Shown here: one piece after another, positions 46,901-51,266 of the stretch
Layout: every line of letters starts with the position of its first letter
Numbering within the stretch: position 1 is the first letter of the stretch
From: Xanthostigma xanthostigma
Taxonomy: Eukaryota; Arthropoda; Insecta; Raphidioptera; Raphidiidae
NCBI GenBank assembly: GCA_963575645.1
Contig: OY754465.1
Location: 1,984,001-2,048,000 of the forward strand
DNA length: 64,000 nt
Direction of reading: 5' to 3'
Notes under the pieces: generated by a model
Databases searched by the model: none
Told to the model about the DNA's origin: nothing
Seen by the model: the letters and a program-made list of their open reading frames with translations, nothing else
Program-made: the position numbers and the translations under genes

Positions 46901-48231
46901 CGCAGTGTTAGTCCACTGGAATTTTTATTTCGCTTCAATTATAATGTTTTTTATAGGATAAAATAGCACTCAAAATTTTAATATCTTGTGACGTCATTCT
47001 TGTAATATAAAAACATATTAAATCGGTTACACGAGACGCGTTGCGAATTTACTCACGTGCGTATCATCTATTTATATAGGTTTGTATGTGTTTTAACTAC
47101 AAGTCTGACGTCACACTTCAACCCATCATGACTGGCGGCGTTTTTTGACATGGCAAAAATTGCAATAAATTATATTTTATATAAACCGATAATTTCCGGT
47201 TTCTTATTATTGTATTCACATAATTTAAGGAGGTTGAGTCGTTTTACGAAGATAATGAAAAAAATCTGAAATAAAGTTTTTTTAATAGATTTTTTTATGA
47301 CAAAATTTTCTGTAAAAAATACAAAATCATTAGGAGATTTATAAAGTTAAAAATTAAAAAAACTCTTACATGTAGTCTTATGGAAAATATGTCAACCTGG
47401 CATGCAAACGGTTCATTTTAATTTTTTGCAAATAACCAAATAATGTCAGCAGTTCCGAAAACTAACTATGTAAAGCATCGATGTCTTACGCATATTTTAA
47501 TATTTTTTTCCAATTTAATTAGGAGACTTTTAATCAATAAAAAAAATTATTAAACCCCTGCACTTTTCGATTATGAACTTTTATTCTTAACAATTTTAAC
47601 TGAATTTTCAACTTTTTAATGATTTAATTTTTATTTTTATTACTTCTAATTTCTTTTTTTAATTATTTACTGCAAAAAATATATAAAATACAGATATTTA
47701 CATAAATTTATTTTTTCTAACCTAACTTTGTACAAAAAATTCAAAAGTTAGTCCATTAAGTAAAATATTGAAATAATTAATTAATATTAAAAAAATGATT
47801 TATTTATGCCTTTATGACAATAATTTATTGGTATCATCGACTTATAAGCTTTTGTAAAAATTTATTATTGAAAAGTTCCCATTTAGAATTCGACTTACTT
47901 TTGATTGGGACTGTAACGCATCAACCTCCTTAATCATTTGTTTTTTATTTATTTAGTCTCAAATTATATCCTATCCAGGATCCTTTTTATCTGGTTATGC
48001 TCCAGTTTAGATTCGATGTCGGCTAAAACCTACTTAAACGCGAGCGAAACCGCTGGTTAAATTTTTAGGTTATGTTGTAATGTGTAAATAAAAACAGGTG
48101 AACCGAGGCGCTTGTATCGCGAAGTGGTTCTGCTCACCGACGACCGGAACTTGCGCGTGAAAGCGTTGGCGCGCGATGTCCCCGTACGCGAATTGCCCGA
48201 CTTCATCAGGTGGGCCAGTCTTCAGGGGTGA
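13712..48231 (+). CDS. Smg6: SMG6/EST1A endonuclease, C-terminal 496 residues in eight exons (5' end not found)
   Basis: SMG6 cuts mRNAs carrying premature stop codons in nonsense-mediated decay, through a C-terminal PIN nuclease domain acting near the terminating ribosome in the cytoplasm. Eight exons (13712-13929, 14599-14672, 16578-16687, 22317-22594, 23865-24077, 39683-39845, 45252-45554, 48098-48231) have consensus GT-AG borders. Their phases join without any break: 1491 coding bases after two leading bases, or 497 codons including TGA. The order of motifs matches my recollection of human SMG6: LPAIK-IWCDWM, LSGFTPL, an acidic linker, LVPDTN, LNELEGLA, NDDRIL and LTDDRNLRVKAL. The three aspartates expected in the PIN active site are present. 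Introns are 669, 1905, 5629, 1270, 15605, 5406 and 2543 bp and consist largely of transposons. The first exon here begins two bases into a codon, so upstream exons exist but were not recognised. The first AATAAA after the stop is at 48718, inside a foldback repeat. Confidence 0.95.
14599..14672 (+). CDS. Smg6: Smg6 exon: WCDWM...WNPPPS motif
   Basis: The acceptor is tgcttgtttcag and the donor GTGGG|GTAAGTT with the intron GT at 14673. The 74-base exon continues the previous frame in phase 0 and leaves two bases for the next codon. Its residues IWCDWMICHSHVWNPPPS align with the SMG6 segment I recall as VWSDWMLGYPDTWNPPP, the most diagnostic piece of the N-terminal half here. A Helitron begins at 14681, eight bases after the exon end. 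Confidence 0.93.
14681..15476 (+). mobile_element. Helitron (non-autonomous), 796 bp, next to a Smg6 splice donor
   Basis: The element begins A|TCTTTATTTATAAAAATTAC and ends GGGCCGCTAG|T. A stem-loop lies before the end (TACGT-AGCGAAGC-ACGTA). It contains tandem copies of a ~65-bp unit (AACCATATAAGATGGCGATA) and of a second unit (CTTTACGCTATT). The 5' end lies eight bases after the end of a Smg6 exon. A sister copy in the opposite orientation lies at 12657. Confidence 0.88.
15477..15812 (+). mobile_element. second Helitron, directly abutting the first
   Basis: Immediately after the CTAG of the first Helitron comes TACTAATATATAAAACGG with the family words ACTACTGGTTCGAATTG and CCCATTTATCGAGGAAGG, and the unit ends GGGCGGGACCGCTAG|T. 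The leading TC of a canonical end is not clear here. The two lie head to tail. Confidence 0.75.
16578..16687 (+). CDS. Smg6: Smg6 exon: GPQGDTWTRLALLMNFLEKL
   Basis: The acceptor is tttgtgtacag and the donor GAAG|GTGAGC. Joined to the previous exon the frame reads VGPQGDTWTRLALLMNF and continues as a glutamine- and glutamate-rich helix (EHEQQLQQ), then SGPIEG. This corresponds to the segment of SMG6 that reads VWSTLADFCNIL in human. The exon leaves one base for the next codon. No start or stop lies in it. Confidence 0.88.
16755..17008. mobile_element. PIF/Harbinger-like MITE, 254 bp, TAA duplication
   Basis: The ends are ~45-bp inverted repeats starting TGCCTCCACTACACACATGG, flanked by TAA on both sides (16752-16754, 17009-17011). 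A 3-bp TWA duplication is the hallmark of PIF/Harbinger. It starts 67 bp after a Smg6 exon. Confidence 0.82.
17322..17885 (+). repeat. minisatellite, seven units of ~80-87 bp
   Basis: GCGCAGTGAAAAGGGGAAGG with GGAGTTCTTTAAAAAACAAT and TACGGGGTCGTGTCGATGCG repeats seven times. Frames of 60-110 residues on both strands are read through by chance because many units share length modulo three. It lies in the 5.6-kb Smg6 intron. Confidence 0.92.
18255..18790 (-). mobile_element. tRNA-derived SINE, copy 3, interrupted by a retroposon
   Basis: The second tRNA-like unit (GGTGTAGCGTAACTAGACTC, GGGCTCGAATCCCGGCGG) and the body are present on the minus strand. A 271-bp sequence with a 14-bp target duplication splits it at 18383-18653. 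Confidence 0.82.
18383..18653. mobile_element. palindromic retroposon insertion, possibly Penelope-like, 14-bp duplication
   Basis: ACAGGAATTATCGT stands on both sides (18369-18382, 18654-18667); a 14-bp duplication fits target-primed reverse transcription. The insert is a hairpin with ~100-bp arms (CATCATTTAATCGTCAACG, ATGCGGGATAC). Both strands carry CTGAAGA ... GAAACG, which recalls the hammerhead-like motif of Penelope-type repeats. The family assignment is tentative. Confidence 0.6.
19192..20090. mobile_element. TTAA-flanked DNA element, 899 bp, termini GGACGTAGTC
   Basis: TTAA flanks both sides (19188-19191, 20091-20094). The termini are GGACGTAGTC and GACTACGTCC, extending as an imperfect inverted repeat through GTTC. 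The interior is AT-rich and non-coding. It lies in the 5.6-kb Smg6 intron. Confidence 0.82.
20250..20828 (+). mobile_element. dimeric tRNA-derived SINE, copy 2, longest, with (ATT)n tail
   Basis: It has the leader, tRNA-like unit 1 (B box GGTTCGATTCC at ~20372), tRNA-like unit 2 (A box TAGCGGTGAGAGC, B box AGTTCGAATCC at ~20464), the conserved body (TGGCTGGGAGTTTTTCCTAC, CTCTCGCCGAGAAGCGGTAA), a 3' part ending in CGAATGGCGTCTGTTATGAC and an (ATT)n tail. Confidence 0.88.
21430..22129. mobile_element. foldback element copy 1, ~700 bp
   Basis: Nearly the whole element is one hairpin. AGAGCTGGCTACGGAG with GGGTGACTCGGTGCAGAG at the left pairs with the right end, and GCCAGAAGGCTAGGCGGAAG and AAATTCAAACATGATATAAT pair further in. 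It ends 187 bp before the Smg6 exon at 22317. A sister copy lies at 48414. Confidence 0.85.
22317..22594 (+). CDS. Smg6: Smg6 exon: LSGFTPLM segment of the EST1 region
   Basis: The acceptor is atttatatcag and the donor TTG|GTGAGC. The exon encodes about 93 residues. It includes RLPEDGSLSGFTPLM, which matches the LEEDRLLSGFVPLL segment of SMG6, then RISRLLFFGTVYLCG and LKLHKYDDGHSDYISVV. It ends exactly on a codon. Its GC content is clearly higher than the flanking DNA, as in the other Smg6 exons. A solo LTR starts 22 bases after the exon end. Confidence 0.92.
22616..23747. mobile_element. solo LTR of a Ty3/gypsy-like retrotransposon (fossil)
   Basis: The sequence begins TGTAACA and ends TGTTACA and is flanked by a 4-bp duplication GTAT (22612-22615 and 23748-23751), as expected of an LTR retrotransposon insertion. 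Without the hAT MITE inserted in it, it is about 595 bp. No internal coding region remains, so this is a solo LTR left by recombination. It makes up nearly all of the 1270-bp Smg6 intron. The family call rests only on the ends and the 4-bp duplication. Confidence 0.75.
22796..23324. mobile_element. hAT MITE copy 2, 529 bp, 8-bp duplication GTACCTAC
   Basis: This copy has the same length, termini and inner hairpin as copy 1. The duplication GTACCTAC occupies 22788-22795 and 23325-23332. It is inserted inside the solo LTR at 22616-23747, so it is younger than that LTR. Confidence 0.95.
23865..24077 (+). CDS. Smg6: Smg6 exon: acidic linker and coiled coil before the PIN domain
   Basis: The acceptor is tatttgtgtttcag and the donor CAG|GTAAAT. 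The 71 codons start and end in phase 0. An acidic stretch (ILVESFSEDDEEDDES) is followed by a charged, probably coiled-coil helix (LLHRKEQLERRHRTQEKRRE). This matches the VVIEDFEEDSEAE and ARKIAEQQRRQEKIQ segments I recall just upstream of the PIN domain in SMG6. A Met at 23842 lies in the intron and is not a start. Confidence 0.92.
24820..25065 (-). repeat. repeat shared with 1925-2165
   Basis: The reverse complement carries CGATCGAAAGTACATA, GGGATTACACGCAC, GCGGGAAGTACGTACGTTCG and GCGAACAGCTGTCATTCGTG in the same order as 1925-2165. No ends were recognised. Confidence 0.7.
25636..25720 (-). repeat. tRNA-like sequence in the left arm of the foldback
   Basis: On the minus strand GGTTAGCCGTGCGGTCTAAG resembles the D-arm and A box of tRNA-Leu/Ser, and CGTGGGTTCCCACG takes the place of the T arm, without a normal B box. 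The acceptor stem is poor. It is probably a tRNA-derived repeat, not a working tRNA. Confidence 0.55.
26468..26560 (+). repeat. tRNA-like sequence in the right arm of the foldback
   Basis: GGTTAGCCGTGCGGTCTAAG is followed by GGGTCTTCGCTGACG and CGTGGGTTCTAATCCCG, a recognisable A-box/B-box layout (B box GGTTCTAATCC). Only about four acceptor pairs form. It ends in the AAAAAAAAATTGTTTTTTTT hairpin, whose T-run could act as a pol III terminator. Confidence 0.55.
26907..28164. other. Smg6 intron, nothing recognised
   Basis: It is AT-rich and lacks clear inverted repeats, open frames or copies elsewhere in the window. Confidence 0.5.
28165..29330 (+). repeat. dispersed repeat with 3' hairpin, copy 1 (interrupted by a MITE)
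   Basis: The left end carries CCAATTGGGCGACGGGACC and the right end a strong hairpin (TACCATTCC / GGAATGGTA around CCACTTGTGGG). The word GCGCATGCGCCGATTTTCCC lies near 29040. A second copy is at 36751-37403, and a left-end fragment lies at 341-391. No open reading frame or family was recognised. Confidence 0.8.
28293..28772. mobile_element. Tc1/pogo-type MITE, 480 bp, with an empty site elsewhere in the window
   Basis: The termini are a perfect 21-bp inverted repeat starting CAGTGTAAACTCTTTATAAC, with TA on both sides. The word CGTTATAA recurs inside. The element interrupts the dispersed repeat at 28165-29330; the sister copy near 36870 lacks it. Confidence 0.92.
29700..30018 (-). mobile_element. 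truncated copy of the Helitron at 3562
   Basis: It shares the words GCTTCTGAACTAATAG and CAGATGTCGCTA, repeated in tandem, and the terminal region before the MITE. The CTAG end is missing. The MITE at 30019-30586 lies at its TA-rich end. Confidence 0.65.
30019..30586. mobile_element. Tc1/mariner-type MITE, 568 bp
   Basis: The ends are inverted repeats beginning CAGTATGTAAACACGTAAGG, about 75 bp per arm, flanked by TA (30017-30018 and 30587-30588). The inner frames are broken and give no recognisable transposase. It is inserted in the TA-rich end of a repeat related to the Helitron at 3562, close to the site used there by an unrelated MITE. Confidence 0.93.
30731..31324 (+). mobile_element. 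short Helitron family, copy 1 (594 bp)
   Basis: It starts A|TCATATATATTAATACGC and ends with a perfect stem-loop (GTGCGAA-TAA-TTCGCAC at 31296-31312) followed by AGGTCACACTAG|T. The interior holds several copies of the word TGCCATCTGACGGCTTTAAT. Three other copies are present. Frames read through these units are not genes. Confidence 0.92.
31830..32170 (-). mobile_element. Helitron fragment of the CGAGGAAGGCTATAGG family
   Basis: On the minus strand it carries GAACTACTGGTTCGAATTG, then TTATCGAGGAAGGCTATAGG, and ends near CGGGCGGGACCGCTA, matching 15477-15812 along most of its length. The terminal CTAG is not intact. Confidence 0.7.
32289..32900 (+). mobile_element. Helitron with intact ends, apparently chimeric
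   Basis: It starts A|TCTAATATATAAAATTCTC and ends GGGCCGCTAG|T with the AGCGAAGC stem-loop. The first ~440 bp carry CTCCGAAACGGCTTGACCG and a duplicated block (ATTTTTCATCCCCCTAAATG twice, ~270 bp apart). From about 32735 it switches to the 3' part shared with 14681-15476. Length is 612 bp. Confidence 0.85.
33131..33859 (-). mobile_element. short Helitron family, copy 2, internally duplicated
   Basis: The 3' end on the minus strand (CACACTAG|T) and the GTGCGAATAATTCGCAC stem are intact. A ~310-bp inner segment (word TATTCAATTCGTTTCTAATT) is present twice in tandem. The 5' end stops at about 33859 and lacks the ATATATATTAATACGC tip. Confidence 0.88.
33860..34374. other. Smg6 intron, GC-richer unclassified sequence
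   Basis: It starts abruptly where a Helitron copy loses its 5' tip (GCGAGATCTCGGCTGAGCC) and contains a TATA-like CTATAAAATTTGC at 34214. It could be part of a mobile element, but no ends were found. Confidence 0.4.
34375..34735 (+). mobile_element. tRNA-derived SINE, copy 4, head shortened
   Basis: TTTCGTATCCCGGCGGGGGC leads into the conserved body (GGCTGGGACTTTTTCCTACT, CTCGCCGAGAAACGGTAATT) and the 3' part (CTTCATTCGTCCATTGCTAT). The tRNA-like head is mostly lost. A short second piece of the body follows at ~34698. Confidence 0.8.
35020..35085 (-). repeat. tRNA-like sequence (pseudogene or SINE head)
   Basis: On the minus strand GCCGTGGCGTAATGGTTATG resembles a D arm and A box, and GGTCCTGGGTTCGATTCC a T arm and B box. 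The acceptor and anticodon stems do not pair well. A long T-run follows on the minus strand, fitting a pol III terminator. Confidence 0.45.
35566..35594. repeat. perfect 13-bp stem hairpin beside a SINE fragment
   Basis: GCACATACCGCTA and TAGCGGTATGTGC pair around a 3-base loop, immediately before the SINE 3' part at 35595. The left half ends in CTAG and resembles a Helitron 3' end, but no 5' end was found. Confidence 0.6.
35595..35835 (+). mobile_element. SINE 3' part, copy 5, with (ATA)n tail
   Basis: It starts in the body (AATATCGAGATGGTTCCGTA-like) and runs through CTTCATTCGTCCATTGCTAT to GGACGTTATAATAATAATAA. The tail is shared with the tail of a LINE on the other strand that begins directly after it. 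Confidence 0.78.
35840..36001 (-). mobile_element. LINE 3' end (CR1/Jockey-like), short
   Basis: On the minus strand a 35-codon piece (35894-36001) reads IPQNVKSIRNAGTFKKELKT then FLIAQTNYDLKKYI and stops, the same type of C-terminus as at 7181. The tail (ATT)n lies at about 35815-35835 and meets the tail of a SINE on the plus strand. Confidence 0.75.
36315..36611 (-). CDS. unrecognised 98-codon frame in a GC-richer, repeat-free patch
   Basis: The frame starts MLWKDKQKTSDVDMPEDHEF and ends FATND. I recognise no domain, signal peptide or membrane segment. It lies on the minus strand in the 15.6-kb Smg6 intron, in a stretch (36050-36610) with more GC than its surroundings and no repeat I could identify. 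It could be an exon of a nested gene, a decayed gene fragment or a chance frame; no splice sites or poly(A) signal were convincing. Confidence 0.2.
   Translation of the reverse strand: MLWKDKQKTSDVDMPEDHEFFQTFVETSRRPLFRQDFDNRFSITFRNWPKTLQVITVSWRKATGKATLRKISDGQIQYGFQDPGSRHRAPSRIFATND
36751..37403 (+). repeat. dispersed repeat with 3' hairpin, copy 2 (uninterrupted)
   Basis: It is colinear with 28165-29330 from CCAATTGGGCGACGGGACC to the TTGGAATGGTA hairpin, but lacks the 480-bp MITE. The two copies differ by scattered substitutions and small indels. Confidence 0.8.
37665..38066 (+). repeat. dispersed repeat TACTCATGCGGGAAAAGTGG, copy 3
   Basis: It matches copy 1 over its full length, including the right palindrome, and ends CACAATATACTAT. 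Outside this stretch the flanks of copies 1 and 3 differ, which fixes both borders. Confidence 0.82.
38335..38932 (+). mobile_element. short Helitron family, copy 3 (598 bp)
   Basis: The ends match copy 1 exactly: A|TCATATATATTAATACGC at the left and GTGCGAATAATTCGCAC then AGGTCACACTAG|T at the right. The copy lies in the large Smg6 intron. Confidence 0.92.
39048..39480 (-). mobile_element. CTAG-ended Helitron-like repeat
   Basis: The minus strand ends CCGGGCCGCTAG|T after a GC-rich stem-forming stretch (GGGCGAAGCCGG). Near the other side are words common in insect Helitron-like repeats (tandem CAGA, GCGTTCGGTAGTTTTTGGAG). The 5' boundary is unclear. The Smg6 PIN exon starts 200 bp further on. 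Confidence 0.5.
39683..39845 (+). CDS. Smg6: Smg6 exon: first part of the PIN nuclease domain
   Basis: The acceptor is ttattgttacag and the donor GTTG|GTAAGT. The exon encodes AILQQSIVSVVIEVKPHYLVP followed by DTNCFVDYL and ends YTLMVPLV. LVPDTN is the beta-1 motif of PIN domains, and its aspartate is the first metal ligand (D1251 in human SMG6 by recollection). The exon sits after a 15.6-kb intron that is mostly mobile elements. Confidence 0.95.
40703..40923 (+). repeat. tandem duplication, two 111-bp units
   Basis: GTTGAACTTGGCTGGACACG to TTCTTTTCTCGG is repeated with few differences. Frames of 123-141 residues over it are low-complexity, rich in Phe, Leu and Ser (or Lys and Arg on the other strand), and resemble no protein I know. 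Confidence 0.85.
41273..41807. mobile_element. hAT MITE copy 3, 535 bp, 8-bp duplication ATGGCCAT
   Basis: The ends and interior match the other two copies. The duplication ATGGCCAT occupies 41265-41272 and 41808-41815. The copy lies in the Smg6 intron between the first and second PIN exons. Confidence 0.95.
41816..44554. other. Smg6 intron, AT-rich, nothing recognised
   Basis: The 2.7 kb are strongly AT-rich with short chance frames only. TGACGTCA-type words occur at 42303 and 43813 but do not define an element. Confidence 0.5.
44555..45132 (-). mobile_element. short Helitron family, copy 4 (578 bp)
   Basis: It has the same ends on the minus strand and the same internal GCCGTCAGATGGCA words. 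It lies 119 bp upstream of the acceptor of the central PIN exon of Smg6. Confidence 0.92.
45252..45554 (+). CDS. Smg6: Smg6 exon: central PIN domain
   Basis: The acceptor is gtttgttgcag and the donor GAAG|GTAAGC. It encodes about 101 residues. VLNELEGLARG matches VINELDGLAKG of SMG6, and a basic helix with LDFLRSRQPSVRYVTTRG follows. GPRNDDRILTTALSLC then supplies the second catalytic aspartate within the NDD motif. A proline- and arginine-rich insert (RTPPPASRPTVDP) replaces the shorter linker of the human protein. The exon is very GC-rich. A Helitron copy ends 119 bases upstream of the acceptor. Confidence 0.95.
45600..46875 (+). mobile_element. TTAA-flanked DNA element, copy 1 (1276 bp)
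   Basis: TTAA lies on both sides (45596-45599, 46876-46879). The ends read GGAGGTTGATGCGGTTACAG and, on the other strand, GGAGGTTGAGCCGTTTTACG. TTAA targeting suggests a piggyBac-like or other TTAA-specific transposase. No coding frame was seen. It fills the first half of the last Smg6 intron, starting 45 bp after the donor. Confidence 0.85.
47229..47929 (-). mobile_element. TTAA-flanked DNA element, copy 2, inverted (701 bp)
   Basis: TTAA flanks it (47225-47228, 47930-47933). It matches the reverse complement of copy 1 at both ends but lacks ~575 bp of the middle (copy 1 positions ~46205-46795). The two copies face each other across 345 bp of other sequence. Confidence 0.85.
48098..48231 (+). 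CDS. Smg6: Smg6 terminal exon: end of PIN domain and stop
   Basis: The acceptor is ataaaaacag. The first two bases complete a glycine codon, then EPRRLYREVVLLTDDRNLRV, KALARDVPVRELPDF and IRWASLQG lead to TGA at 48229-48231. LLTDDRNLRVKAL is the last conserved PIN motif and carries the third catalytic aspartate (D1392 in human by recollection). The human protein ends a similar distance after it (FLTWAQVG). The stop overlaps a possible donor (CAG|GGGTGAGTT), so read-through splicing to a further exon is conceivable but not supported by homology. Confidence 0.94.
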
Positions 48232-48413
48232 GTTGATGCCGTCGCCGCCGCTATTGCTGTACTTGCGTGATCCGAACGCACCTTTAATCAACTATAATGC
48301 CGTAATGGGCAACGTCATTGTCATTTAAATATCACAGGTAAAACCCGCATTGTATCGAAACTTTGTTAGAGTGAATATTTTTACAAATACAGGCGGCTGG
48401 CAATGGCTAAGAG

Positions 48414-49115
48414 CTGGCTACGGAGAAAATGGGTGACTCGGTGCAGAGCTGAAAATTTGCAGAATAATAGGAGATAGTACAAGTAAGTAGGGAAAAAATT
48501 GCCAGAAGGCTAGGCGGAAGATAAAGAGTCGCCAGAAGGCGCTAATGTTGCGAAAAATCAGTGCACTTCTGGCAATTTCTATACTTATTCTGTAATTCAA
48601 AACTAGATTATATATTATCTATACATTATATAGTTATAAGGGCATACTGAAAATTCAAACATGATATAATAATTACATTCGACAAATATTCAAAATTATT
48701 AATCACATTTTGATAGAAATAAAATTAAATAAATTAATAAAATTACGTTGTTATAACAACGTAATTGTATTAATGAAAATATATGACGATTAATTTTATT
48801 TCTATCAAAATGTGATTAATAATTTTGAATATTTGTCGAATGTAATTATTATATCATGTTTGAATTTTCAGTATGCCCTTATAACTATATAATGTATAGA
48901 TAATATATAATCTAGTTTTGAATTACAGAATAAGTATAGAAATTGCCAGAAGTGCACTGATTTTTCGCAACATTAGCGCCTTCTAGCGACTCTTTATCTT
49001 CCGCCTAGCCTTCTGGCAATTTTTTCCCTACTTACTTATACTATCTCCTATTATTCTGAAAATTTTCAACTCTGCACCGAGTCACCCATTTTCACCGTAG
49101 CCAGCTCTTCGTCTA
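48414..49115. mobile_element. foldback element copy 2, ~702 bp, downstream of the Smg6 stop
   Basis: It has the same arms and centre as 21430-22129 and is highly similar. It begins about 180 bp after the Smg6 stop codon and includes the first downstream AATAAA. Confidence 0.85.
48718..48723 (+). promoter_or_regulatory. first AATAAA downstream of the Smg6 stop, within a foldback repeat
   Basis: No AATAAA is present between the Smg6 stop and this position. This hexamer lies in the AT-rich part of the foldback element at 48414-49115 and is followed by ATTAAA. It is a candidate poly(A) signal only; no transcript evidence is available. Confidence 0.25.
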
Positions 49116-49223
49116 CAAGGGGAAGCGCGGATATATTTCCGACAACATTTCGTGTGTTGGACCAAAAAAGTCATATCTTTCGATAAAAAAAATAAATTTC
49201 TTCTTCTAACATATCACTTAGGC

Positions 49224-50067
49224 TGGAAACAGTGCTCGACCGCGACGGTCAGCGGGTACCGTACGCGCTGTTCGTTGATAGCGTTCAATTGATGATGGAT
49301 CCTTTTGCAGTGAAATCTATAATTATTTATACAAACGATTACGAAGGAAATGTAGAAGAAGATATCATGTTCACCTAATACTTGTGGAACGGCTAATTGA
49401 AGACGAATTATATACACTGTTCTCAAAATTGCGAGAAGATGATTGTTTGTACACCTATCCCCCGATTTACACGGTAGATACGTTCCTTGAGAAAAACGTG
49501 TAAATCGAAAATTAAAAATTTTCAAGTTAAAACCGTGTAAATCGAAAAGCTTGCAGAAAATGCATAATTTTGCTATTGTGATTTTTTTCAATATTTTTGG
49601 GTGTACACAGAAATAAAAATAAAATGCATTGACAAGTTAAAATATGTAATATATTACGGAAACACTTTAATTTTATGCGAAGAAATACAGACACAGTGTG
49701 CGTGTGCAGCAAATCAGCACATAAGCTCGGGATTCCCCGTGAGATGTGTACACAGCGCACGTGTTCAATCACAGTAGTATTTAGTAGAGTGCGATAAAAA
49801 CAAAAAAAAAAAATATTTGGAAAACCGTGTAAAAGCGAAAACGTGTAAAACAAGTACCGTGTAAATCGGGGGATGGGTGTACTGTACAAAAGTAGGGACG
49901 CGCGTACTCGTTCAGTGTCGTACTAAATGACGAGCTCGACCGGCGATTTTCGTCAGCGCGGATCAAATTGTCAGCGCTGCACTGTACGCGTGATAGACTT
50001 GCTTGCATTGATATAGCTATACGCTCGACTGACGTACTCGCTTACCGTCGGGCGAGCACTGTTTCCA
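49224..50067. mobile_element. inverted-repeat DNA element, ~844 bp, with a nested MITE
   Basis: The ends are TGGAAACAGTGCTCG and its complement, with imperfect continuation (CGACGGT, AGCG, GTAC) on both sides. I could not identify a target duplication. Another inverted-repeat element lies inside at about 49447-49884. Confidence 0.65.
49447..49884. mobile_element. nested MITE with termini CCCCCGATTTACACGGTA
   Basis: GTACACCTATCCCCCGATTT at the left matches the complement of the right end (CAGTACACCCATCCCCCGAT), which abuts TA. GTGTAAATCG words repeat inside. The left tip is degenerate, so the TA duplication is visible on one side only. Confidence 0.65.
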
Positions 50068-50558
50068 ACGTGAGGTAGTGTCACCGCCGCTCTTACTATA
50101 AGTTAGGGAAGAGAGGAAAATAAACAGCCCGTATATTTTGAAACCTTTTTCAGGTTAGAAATCTTCATACCGTAAGAGGTGAATGTGGTCGTTTGTAATT
50201 TTGCCAGTATAATTGTTCGTCTGATCACCCATTTGCATCTCAATTTTAATAATTGGAAGAAACAAGCCATTATTGAACTTTAAAACGGATTATCGATACA
50301 AATTAAAAGGAATGTTTTTTTATATATATTATAATCTAGGAAAAATTTAATTAAATTTTACAAAATAGTTTTTGGTGTACATTCCTCAATCATTGTTTGT
50401 AAATATCAACAAAAACATTGTCCATTTCTAAGGGATTATTCATATATATACCGTGTGCCATAGTAAATAAAAAGAATTTTATTTTTCGTAAAAAAAATTG
50501 TATGGTACATATTTTTGTGTCATTTTCTTTGTGTTGTGATAATACAAATCGTTTCTAA

Positions 50559-51263
50559 TGGCCCCCATACACCTCGTTCTTTTTTGGCAGTTTTAACCGC
50601 CGGGTAAAACTGTACGGTTAAACACGAACAACGGCCATCCCCATACACCTCGTTCTTTTATGGCAGTTTTAACCGCACTGGTAAAACTGTACGGTTAATT
50701 TAAACACAGAGGCGTAGTTTCGTAATTCGTTCAGTTTTTCTGAAGTCGTGGCATCATTAATACGATCTGCTTTGATGGAAAATACAATAATATTGATATT
50801 ATTTTATGTTTAATAAACATTAATAAACAATATAATGCAAAAATAATTAATAAAATTGATTGATATTAGTCTAAATTAGAGTGTTTTATTTGACACCATT
50901 ATTTTTTCCTCTAAATTAATCAATATGTTTATAGCAATTTTCATTTATTTTTGTCAAAATTGCTTAGCACTAAAACGGTTAAAATATAAATCAATACTCA
51001 AACTAATTACAATCATTTAATTAATATGACTTATTTGCTGTACGTCGCACCACTGAATAAACACGTCGATTCTATCGGAAAGCGCCACACATTACGATTT
51101 AAAACGACAACCAGCAAACACGTCGTGTTTAAAATCAAGCTTCGGCAGATAAAAAAACTGCCGTGTTTCATCGACAGTTTTTGCCCATACACTTCGGTTT
51201 TGACCGACGTGTTTTATCGTGACGATGAAAACTGCCAAAAAAGAACGAGGTGTATGGGGGCCT
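50559..51263. mobile_element. PIF/Harbinger-like MITE, 705 bp, left terminus duplicated
   Basis: The termini are GGCCCCCATACACCTCGTTC and its complement, flanked by TAA (50556-50558, 51264-51266). The left terminal block (CCCATACACCTCGTTCTTTT ... GGTAAAACTGTACGGTTAA) is repeated in tandem ~70 bp further in. No transposase was seen. Confidence 0.82.
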
Positions 51264-51266
51264 TAA

